6,842 bases of DNA from an uncultured Holophagaceae bacterium (GTDB lineage Bacteria; Acidobacteriota; Holophagae; Holophagales; Holophagaceae), in assembly GCA_903890595.1 (NCBI GenBank), contig CAITBU010000368.1, positions 1-6,842 of the forward strand, written 5' to 3'. The position numbers and the translations under genes were made by a program. This document shows, one piece after another, positions 1 to 5,413 of the stretch; position 1 is the first letter of the stretch, and each line of letters starts with the position of its first letter. The notes under the pieces are model-generated. The model did no database searches. It saw only the letters and a list, made by a program, of their open reading frames with translations, and was not told the origin of the DNA.

Positions 1-81
1 GAACACATGGAGGGGCAGGAAGGTCTCGGGGAAGAGGACAACCCGGGGCAGGGGGAAGAGGGGCAGAATGGCTGGTAACAT
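1..81 (-). CDS. LON substrate-binding-domain protein, N-terminal 27 codons only
   Basis: Reading the minus strand from ATG at 81-79 gives 27 open codons that run off the window edge. The peptide contains LPLFPL, VVLFP and LPLHVF. This is the characteristic opening of stand-alone LON-domain (PUA-like, ATP-dependent protease La N-domain) proteins, in which 'LPLFPL..VVLFP...LPLHIFE' is the signature. It resembles the small LON-domain proteins more than full Lon protease, whose N-terminus usually reads LPVLPLRD. An AAGGTG ribosome-binding-like sequence on the minus strand lies just upstream of the ATG, supporting this start. It diverges from kdsD with only 36 bp between the start codons. The C-terminal part is not visible, so a full-length Lon protease cannot be formally excluded. 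The molecular role of small LON-domain proteins is poorly defined; substrate or peptide binding is inferred from the fold. Confidence 0.8.
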   Translation of the reverse strand, partial: MLPAILPLFPLPRVVLFPETFLPLHVF

Positions 82-117
82 GGACACCTTACTCGCCACT
101 GAATCGGAGTCGAACCC

Positions 118-1104
118 GTGAAGGATGAGAACGAGGGCTCTCGGGCCCTGCACATCGGGAATGCCGTACTGGATGCGGCCAGGGAGGCCGTCCAAGCCCT
201 GAGGGGTTCCTGGGATGCCCGTCAGGTCGATGGTTGGACCCAAATGGTGCTAGGACGGTCGGGCCGGGTGATTCTGACTGGCATGGGCAAGTCAGGTCTG
301 GTGGCCCAAAAGATTGCCGCCACCCTGGCCTCCACGGGCTGCCCGAGTCTGTATCTGCATCCCGCCGAGGCCCTCCATGGGGACCTGGGCATGGTTACCT
401 CTCAGGACTCGGTGCTGGCCCTCTCCAACAGCGGTGAGAGTGATGAAGTCGTGCGTCTGCTGCCCAGCCTAAGCAGGCTTGGTATCCCCATTGCAGCGAT
501 TACAGCGAAACCTGGGAGCAGTCTGGCGCAGGCCGCGACCTGGACCTTCCTCTACACCTTGCCGCAGGGCGAGGGCTGCCCACTGGACCTGGCCCCCATG
601 GCCAGCACCACCCTCCAGTTGATGTGGGGCGACCTGCTGGCCAGCTGCCTCATGGACCGCCGGGGCTTCACCCGGGACCACTTTGCCCTCAATCACCCCG
701 CTGGAAGTCTGGGGTCCAAACTAATGAAGGTGAGCGCCTTGATGCGCACTTCCTGGCCCCGGGTTCAGCCTGAAGCCAGCCTGACCGAAGTCCTCCGGGC
801 CATGTCCAAGGGCCACCTGGGCATGACGACCGTCATGGACGGGGCAGCGCTGTTGGGCGTGATCACCGATGGGGATCTGCGCCGCGCCCTCGAGCGGTCC
901 GAGCAGGAAGGGGTCAACCCGCTGCTGCTGGTAGCTTCCAAGATCATGACCCGCACCCCGACCACCATCGGGGCGGAGGCCATGGCCCAGGCGGCAGCCG
1001 CAGTCATGGAAGCCCGCAAGATCACCTTCCTGGTGGTGACCGAGCAGGGAGCCCCATGCGGGGTCCTCCACATCCACGATCTCTTGGAAGCAAAGGTCTT
1101 GTAA
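118..1104 (+). CDS. kdsD: Arabinose-5-phosphate isomerase (KdsD/KpsF family)
   Basis: This enzyme interconverts D-ribulose 5-phosphate and D-arabinose 5-phosphate, the first step of Kdo synthesis for LPS, in the cytoplasm. The 328-residue length matches E. coli KdsD. An N-terminal SIS domain (about 48-182) carries GMGKSG (55-60), HPAEALHGDLG (81-91) and SNSGES (103-108). Residues corresponding to the proposed active site of E. coli KdsD are all present: K58, E110, E152 and H193 (in NHPAGSLG). Two CBS domains follow (about 207-262 and 272-325), including the TDGDLRR motif (250-256) and a terminal LHIHDLL. The GTG start at 118 is preceded by GGAG at 106-109 with an 8-nt spacer; there is no other good start before residue 43. 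It is the first gene of a plus-strand cluster and lies 75 bp upstream of the LPS-export permease. The paralogues KpsF and GutQ have the same architecture, but LPS-export neighbours favour kdsD. Confidence 0.95.
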   Translation: MKDENEGSRALHIGNAVLDAAREAVQALRGSWDARQVDGWTQMVLGRSGRVILTGMGKSGLVAQKIAATLASTGCPSLYLHPAEALHGDLGMVTSQDSVLALSNSGESDEVVRLLPSLSRLGIPIAAITAKPGSSLAQAATWTFLYTLPQGEGCPLDLAPMASTTLQLMWGDLLASCLMDRRGFTRDHFALNHPAGSLGSKLMKVSALMRTSWPRVQPEASLTEVLRAMSKGHLGMTTVMDGAALLGVITDGDLRRALERSEQEGVNPLLLVASKIMTRTPTTIGAEAMAQAAAAVMEARKITFLVVTEQGAPCGVLHIHDLLEAKVL

Positions 1105-1179
1105 GTGGCCTTATCGGTGTCGATCCCTAACCGCAAGGTTACATAATATACATTATCGAAAGTTAAACTGAGCATCTTC
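1105..1179 (+). promoter_or_regulatory. AT-rich kdsD-lptFG gap with possible promoter/operator
   Basis: This 75-bp gap contrasts sharply with its GC-rich flanks: 1141-1170 holds only 7 G/C in 30 bases. It contains a small hairpin, TAACC-GCAA-GGTTA (1128-1141), which has a GNRA loop but no following T-run, so it is not a convincing terminator. Next comes a dyad, ATAAT-N4-ATTAT (1143-1156). The hexamer CATAAT (1142-1147) matches the -10 consensus at 5 of 6 positions, but I find no good -35 at 16-18 bp. The gap may hold a secondary promoter or an operator for lptFG. The dyad's half-sites look superficially Fur-like, but the spacing is wrong. All function here is inferred. Confidence 0.3.
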
Positions 1180-3414
1180 GTGTCCACCCTACTGACCCGA
1201 TACGTCCTGCGCCGGTGGGCCCAACCCTTCCTGGGAGCCCTGCTCTTCTACGGCTTCCTTTTGTTGTCCTGGGAGATGATCAACATCTCGCGGGAGATCT
1301 TTTCCGAGGGGGCTCCCCTTCGCTGGCTCCTACCGCTGTTGCTGACCTCCATGCCGGAGAACCTGGCGATGGTGCTCCCCATGGCGGCGGTGCTGGGTGG
1401 ACTCCTAGGCACGCAGCAGTTGATGGAAGGCTCCGAACTGGTGGCGGCCCAGGGCTTGGGGGCCGGTCAGCGAACCTGGACAGCCCCCTGGGTCCGGATG
1501 GCCGTGTGGCTTGTTTTGCTTTCCATCGTTAATGCCCACTTCCTGGTGCCGGCCGCGGCCCGGGTGCAGCAGCAGGTCCGCCAGCGCGTGGCGGAGGAAG
1601 CCAAGGCCCGCTTCCTCCGGCCCGGTTCCCCGCCCTGGTATCCCCCGGGCGCACCCCAGACGGCCTTTTGGGTCTCTCCGGAAGGCCAGATCCACATCAT
1701 GGACTCCACCCCCCAAGGGGTGCAGCACCTGACGGCCAACACCATGACCTATGCTCTGGAGGCCCGTCCGGACGGCTCCACCGAGCTGCAGCTGCACCTC
1801 ACGGGCCTGCAGGGCGCCCTCTACCAGACCACTGGCTCTGAGGCTGTCCTCCATCTGAGCCAAGAGAAGCAGGTGCTGAGGTTCCTGGTTCCAAGTGGGG
1901 CCCGCCTGCTGCCCCCGACCCCCCTCCGCTACGAAAACTCTGGGACCTTGCTGGGGATCCTCCGCCGTCCTCCAGCGACCCGGGGGGATCCCCAAGCCTG
2001 GGACCTCTACCGCAAGGCGGCCATGGAGTTCTGCCGCCGAACCACCCTGCCCCTTGCTTCGGCCGCCCTGCTGCTCCTGGGCATCGCCCTGGGTTTCGGC
2101 CACCCCCGCTTCTACAAGGGCGGCGCCATGATCAAGAGCCTGGGCGTCATCATCCTCTACTATTTGGTGATGAAGTATTTTGAAAACATGTGGATCGGAG
2201 AGAAACTTCAATCGTTCATTCCAATGCTTCTGGTGCCCATCCCCTTCTTCCTGGGGGGCTGGTGGCTCCTCCACCATCGGCTGAAGCCCCACCGCTCTCA
2301 GGGCCTGCGCCTCCGCCCTACCCTGGTGAAGCCCCTTAAGGTCGGGGCAGGTCCCACCTTGCAGCGCATCCATAAGCTCCGGGACGACCTCCTCCAGTGG
2401 GCGCATGGCAAGGGGACCCGCCACGGCATCCTGCAGCACTGGTCCACCCTGGCCTGGTGGCGGAACTGGGCTTCCGCCCTGGGCAGTCTGCTGGTCCTCA
2501 ACCTCCTGGTGGAGTACGCAACGCTTGCGGGAGATCTTTCTAAGAACCACGTCCATGTGGGTGTCTTCATTCAGTATTGGTTCTGGAATCTCCCCCCGTT
2601 CCTGGTGGTCGCCTTGCCCATGGCCTTCCTCCTGGGCAGCCTCCTGGCCCTCTCCGAAGCCGCCCTTTCCCGCGAGTGGCTGGCCCTCCGTGCGGGTGGG
2701 GTCAGCTTATTACGGTGGATCTGGAGCAGCCGGTACGCCTGGGGCCTGGTCAGTGTCCTCACGCTGGGCCTCCAGGTGGCCGTCGCTCCTGTGGCCATGG
2801 TTAAGGCCAACCAGCTTTACCGGCGAATCCTAAACCGTTCTCAAGTCCAGGGAACCACCCACCCCTGGCTGTACCTCGGCTCCACCGGTGTGCTCTGGCA
2901 CCTGGATGGGAACCAGCGCTGGGGCTTCCCTCTCAAGTCGCCGGGAGAGGCTCCCATCCTCCTGCGCTGGACCCTTGGGGCCAGCCACAGCCAGGCCCTC
3001 GCCTGGGGTGGGCTACGGATGGTCCAAGGACCCCCCGCCGAGCGCCTCTTCCCAGAGCGGGCCCTCCGCAAGAGTGCCACTGCCGAGGAGGCCAGCACCA
3101 TGGATCTGGTGCACTGGCAGGCCTGGGCGCCGGACCCAGAGAGGGCCTACATGCTCTGGGGACGCATCTTAGGTTGGCTGGCCGGCCCCTGCCTGGTGCT
3201 TGCCATGCTCTCGTTCGCCTTTCCAGGGCCTCGCCAGGGCCGGGGCCAGGCCCTGGGCGCTGGGCTCGTGGCGGGCCTCCTCTTCTTGGGCATGCAGACG
3301 CTCTTCGGGGGGGCGGCCCGGGCCTCCGAGTTCCCGGCCTACTGGGGCGTGCTGGCCCCCCTGCTCCTCCTGCTCGCCATGTCCCTGCTGCGCCTCCGGC
3401 GTCTGCGCACCTGA
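1180..3414 (+). CDS. LptF-LptG fusion: LPS export permease, two YjgP/YjgQ domains in one chain
   Basis: LptF and LptG are the inner-membrane halves of the LptB2FG ABC transporter, which extracts LPS and passes it to the periplasmic bridge. They are normally separate proteins of about 360 residues. Here one 744-residue ORF contains two such units. Half 1 (about 1-365) has membrane segments near 15-35, 50-75, 105-125, 287-307, 318-336 and 345-364, with a beta-rich periplasmic insert at about 126-280 and the coupling-helix-like motif EGSELVAAQGLG (83-94). Half 2 (about 430-744) has segments near 430-450, 470-492, 518-540, 660-682, 690-710 and 718-738, a shorter periplasmic insert (541-658) and a matching motif, REWLALRAGG (498-507). 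They are joined by a basic linker (about 366-429), expected to be cytosolic. The GTG start has only a weak GAG upstream; an in-frame TAA at 1144-1146 limits extension. The stop overlaps the mnmA start by one base. Domain identity is confident; which half is F and which is G is inferred from order. Confidence 0.88.
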   Translation: MSTLLTRYVLRRWAQPFLGALLFYGFLLLSWEMINISREIFSEGAPLRWLLPLLLTSMPENLAMVLPMAAVLGGLLGTQQLMEGSELVAAQGLGAGQRTWTAPWVRMAVWLVLLSIVNAHFLVPAAARVQQQVRQRVAEEAKARFLRPGSPPWYPPGAPQTAFWVSPEGQIHIMDSTPQGVQHLTANTMTYALEARPDGSTELQLHLTGLQGALYQTTGSEAVLHLSQEKQVLRFLVPSGARLLPPTPLRYENSGTLLGILRRPPATRGDPQAWDLYRKAAMEFCRRTTLPLASAALLLLGIALGFGHPRFYKGGAMIKSLGVIILYYLVMKYFENMWIGEKLQSFIPMLLVPIPFFLGGWWLLHHRLKPHRSQGLRLRPTLVKPLKVGAGPTLQRIHKLRDDLLQWAHGKGTRHGILQHWSTLAWWRNWASALGSLLVLNLLVEYATLAGDLSKNHVHVGVFIQYWFWNLPPFLVVALPMAFLLGSLLALSEAALSREWLALRAGGVSLLRWIWSSRYAWGLVSVLTLGLQVAVAPVAMVKANQLYRRILNRSQVQGTTHPWLYLGSTGVLWHLDGNQRWGFPLKSPGEAPILLRWTLGASHSQALAWGGLRMVQGPPAERLFPERALRKSATAEEASTMDLVHWQAWAPDPERAYMLWGRILGWLAGPCLVLAMLSFAFPGPRQGRGQALGAGLVAGLLFLGMQTLFGGAARASEFPAYWGVLAPLLLLLAMSLLRLRRLRT

Positions 3415-4565
3415 TGCCCGGCAGTCTGGCGGGTCGAGCTCTGGCCGCCCTGCGCAGCCACCCAGGCCTGGAGCCAGGCTCCCGGGTGTTGGCGGCCATG
3501 TCCGGTGGCGTCGACAGCTCCGTGATGGCGGCACTGCTCCAGGAGGGGGGCTACGAGGTCGTGGGTGTGTCCATGCAGCTGTTCGACAAGGGGACGCCCC
3601 GGAACGCCGCAGGACGCTGCTGCACCCTGGATGACTTCCAGGACGCCCGCCGGGTGGCCCACCACTGTGGGTTTCCCCACTTCGTCATGGACTTCGAGGA
3701 GCGCTTCCGGACCACAGTTATCGACCCATTTGTCCGAAGTTATCTAAATGGCGAAACACCAAGTCCATGCATTCTTTGCAATCAGTATCTCAAGTTCTCT
3801 TCTCTGCTTGATCGGGCCGATGAGCTACAGGCCTCCCATGTGGCCACGGGGCACTATGCAACGGTTTCTGAGGTCCAGGGGCGCTGGCACCTCCACCGGG
3901 CCTCGGACCCGGACAAGGATCAGAGCTACTTCTTGTTCCACCACACCCAGGCCACCCTGCCTCGCACCCTCTTCCCCCTGGCCGCCCTCACCAAGCCCGA
4001 GGTGCGCATCCTGGGGGCCGAGCTGGGCCTGCACCTGGCGGACAAGCCGGAGAGCCAGGAGATCTGCTTCGTCACCCAGGACCGCTACGATGCCTTCATT
4101 GATGCCCAAGGCGGCGACCCAGGCCCCGGCGAGGGTCCCATCCGCCACCGGGACGGGCGGGTCCTGGGCCGGCACCAAGGGTTCTGGCGGCACACCGTCG
4201 GGCAGCGGCGGGGTCTGGGCGTGGCCCACTCGGAGCCCCTCTACGTCCTCAGCACCGACCCGGCCTCCAACACCGTCTGGGTTGGCCCCGAGGGCGACCT
4301 CTATGCCCGGAACCTTGTGGCCCGGGAGGCCACCTGGGTGGCTGGGCCTCCTGTGGGACCCCTCGCCTGCCAGGCCCGCATCCGCAGCCGGGCCGTCCCC
4401 GCCGAAGCCCTGGTGATCCCCCTGCCGGACGGCCGCCTCCAGGTGTCCTTCGCGGACCCCCAGCGAGCCATCGCCCCGGGTCAGGCCGTGGTCTTCTACC
4501 GGGACGACGAGGTCCTTGGAGGCGCCTGGATCGACCGGGAGGCACCCGCGATGGACCGCCCATGA
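3414..4565 (+). CDS. mnmA: tRNA-specific 2-thiouridylase MnmA
   Basis: MnmA adenylates and thiolates U34 at C2 in the wobble position of tRNA-Lys, -Glu and -Gln, forming s2U with sulfur from a relay. The 383-residue protein has the N-type ATP pyrophosphatase P-loop SGGVDSS (30-36). The cysteine region SPCILCN has C119 and C122, with C122 at the position of the first catalytic Cys of E. coli. ATGHYA (144-149), KDQSYFL (168-174) and ESQEICFV (213-220) follow; C218 is the second catalytic Cys. HTVGQRRGL (260-268) and a C-terminal beta-barrel region (about 318-373) complete it. It belongs to the subgroup with RCCTLDDFQDARRVA near residues 68-82. The ATG lies in TGATG, overlapping the lptFG stop by one base with no clear ribosome-binding site, which suggests reinitiation coupling. 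The frame is open 80 codons further upstream, but that part is lptFG sequence. A 90-bp AT-rich patch covers the cysteine motif. Confidence 0.95.
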   Translation: MPGSLAGRALAALRSHPGLEPGSRVLAAMSGGVDSSVMAALLQEGGYEVVGVSMQLFDKGTPRNAAGRCCTLDDFQDARRVAHHCGFPHFVMDFEERFRTTVIDPFVRSYLNGETPSPCILCNQYLKFSSLLDRADELQASHVATGHYATVSEVQGRWHLHRASDPDKDQSYFLFHHTQATLPRTLFPLAALTKPEVRILGAELGLHLADKPESQEICFVTQDRYDAFIDAQGGDPGPGEGPIRHRDGRVLGRHQGFWRHTVGQRRGLGVAHSEPLYVLSTDPASNTVWVGPEGDLYARNLVAREATWVAGPPVGPLACQARIRSRAVPAEALVIPLPDGRLQVSFADPQRAIAPGQAVVFYRDDEVLGGAWIDREAPAMDRP

Positions 4566-5113
4566 GCACCTACCGCCTCTGGGTCATGGCCCATCCCCTC
4601 CTCTCGGCCGCCCTCCAGTTCGGGCTGCTGGGGACCCTGGGCGAGTGCGTGGCGGCCTCCCTCCGGGCCCGGCGCCTCGCCCTGCCCTGCACCCCCCTGC
4701 AGCTGCTGGCCAAGGCCCTGGCCTGGGCCCTGCTCGGCCTGGTCATCAAGGCCGGCTTTGTCGGGATGCGTGGCTTCGCCGGCGCCCTCATTCAGCACGG
4801 TCTCCTCCCGGCCAGCTGGGCCACGGGCCTGCCCTGGGCCTGCCTGCTCTCGGTCCTCACCAACACCTTCTTCGGGCCCCAGATGATGCTGTTCCACCGC
4901 CTGGAGGACAACCTCATCCTGGGCCGCAGGGGGTTCCAGGGGATGGGGCCGGCCCTCCGGACCCTCGCCTGGTTCTGGATCCCCGCCCACACCCTCACCT
5001 TCAGCCTGCCGGTGGAGTACCAGGTGGGCCTGGCCGCCCTCTGGTCCCTGGTCCTGGGCATCATCCTAGGCTGGACCCCCGCCGCCCGCCCTCAAAGCGA
5101 GCCCGCCTCGTGA
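4562..5113 (+). CDS. Hypothetical multi-pass membrane protein, possibly Mpv17/PMP22-like
   Basis: I cannot name this 183-residue protein with confidence. It is very hydrophobic, with probable membrane segments near 12-34, 47-66, 89-112, 131-150 and 155-171, and no signal peptide distinct from the first segment. Polar stops include RARR (35-38), HRLEDN (112-117) and GRR (121-123). The stretch FWIPAHTLTFSLPVEYQ (138-154), followed by LAALWSLVLGIILGW, resembles in outline the C-terminal signature of the Mpv17/PMP22 family ('W..WP..Q..NF..VP...R......W..YLS'). The N-terminal HPLLSAALQFGLLGTLGE likewise resembles the family's 'HP...Q....G.L...GD' opening. That family is mainly eukaryotic organelle membrane proteins, and its function is still debated. 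The similarity is by eye only. The ATG overlaps the mnmA stop by four bases (ATGA), so the gene is co-translated with mnmA. A terminator begins 20 nt after its stop, making it the last gene of the cluster. Confidence 0.85.
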   Translation: MSTYRLWVMAHPLLSAALQFGLLGTLGECVAASLRARRLALPCTPLQLLAKALAWALLGLVIKAGFVGMRGFAGALIQHGLLPASWATGLPWACLLSVLTNTFFGPQMMLFHRLEDNLILGRRGFQGMGPALRTLAWFWIPAHTLTFSLPVEYQVGLAALWSLVLGIILGWTPAARPQSEPAS

Positions 5114-5133
5114 GCAGTTGCTCTACCCCACAC

Positions 5134-5172
5134 ATAGAAAAACGACCACCCCCGGGGTGGTCGTTTTTCTAT
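5134..5172. terminator. Bidirectional intrinsic terminator
   Basis: A perfect inverted repeat has 19-nt arms (5134-5152 and 5154-5172) around a single central base (5153). The core is ten pairs, CGACCACCCC with GGGGTGGTCG, flanked by A5 on the left and T5 on the right. On either strand it therefore gives a GC-rich hairpin followed by a U-run. In the plus direction it ends the kdsD-lptFG-mnmA cluster, 20 nt after the last stop. In the minus direction it starts one base after the CCA end of tRNA-Cys and ends the tRNA transcript. In RNA the central bases must open to form a loop of three or more nucleotides. Confidence 0.93.
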
Positions 5173-5173
5173 C

Positions 5174-5248
5174 TGGAGGCACCGATCGGATTCGAACCGA
5201 TGGATACGGGATTTGCAGTCCCGGGCCTTACCACTTGGCGACGGTGCC
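5174..5248 (-). tRNA. tRNA-Cys (GCA)
   Basis: On the minus strand the 75 bases fold as a complete cloverleaf. The acceptor stem GGCACCG pairs perfectly with CGGTGCC. The D-arm is the typical Cys form GCCAAGTGGTAAGGC, and the anticodon stem CGGGA/TCCCG encloses the loop CTGCAAA with anticodon GCA. The T-arm is ATCGG-TTCGAAT-CCGAT. U73, the cysteine-specific discriminator, is present and CCA is encoded at 5176-5174. It lies downstream of tRNA-Gly and probably shares its transcript. Confidence 0.97.
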
Positions 5249-5271
5249 TTGCGTTATTGCTATCACACACA

Positions 5272-5293
5272 CCGGGCCGCTTGCGCGGCCCGG
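5272..5293 (-). other. GC-rich GNRA hairpin between the two tRNA genes
   Basis: On the minus strand CCGGGCCGC-GCAA-GCGGCCCGG forms nine perfect pairs closed by a GCAA tetraloop. It begins 5 nt after the CCA of tRNA-Gly and ends 23 nt before tRNA-Cys. There is no following T-run on either strand (the sequence after it is TGTGTGTGATAG), so I do not call it an intrinsic terminator. A role as a processing or exonuclease-stop element for the tRNA-Gly 3' end is inference. Confidence 0.6.
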
Positions 5294-5298
5294 GTGGT

Positions 5299-5373
<75 letters not shown>

Positions 5374-5384
5374 ATGAGAGATAG

Positions 5385-5413
5385 ATCCTAGCAATGGGGC
5401 GCTTTCCGGTCAA
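5385..5413 (-). promoter_or_regulatory. Sigma70-type promoter of the tRNA-Gly/tRNA-Cys unit
   Basis: On the minus strand the -35 hexamer TTGACC (5413-5408) lies exactly 17 bp from TAGGAT (5390-5385). The -10 is preceded by TTGC, giving an extended -10-like TG. Transcription should begin near 5378, about five bases before the mature 5' end of tRNA-Gly. The -35 overlaps the TGA stop of the Fur-family gene. The hexamers match consensus at 5/6 and 4/6, and position and spacing strongly support the call. Confidence 0.85.

Noticed and set aside
101..120. A tRNA T-arm-like GGGTTCGACTCC on the minus strand just before kdsD
   Set aside because: The stem does not pair beyond three bases and no acceptor or anticodon arm is nearby, so it is not a tRNA fragment I can support.
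1128..1141. Terminator after kdsD
   Set aside because: The hairpin has only five pairs and is followed by mixed A/T sequence, not a T-run.
1405..2556. A 383-codon minus-strand open frame opposite the first half of the permease gene
   Set aside because: It has low-complexity G/Q/P-rich content, no recognisable family, and lies fully antisense to a clear gene. This is usual in GC-rich DNA.
3174..3413. An 80-residue N-terminal extension of MnmA in the same frame
   Set aside because: It overlaps the end of the permease gene in another frame, looks like G/P/A-rich shadow sequence, and MnmA homology begins just after the ATG at 3414.
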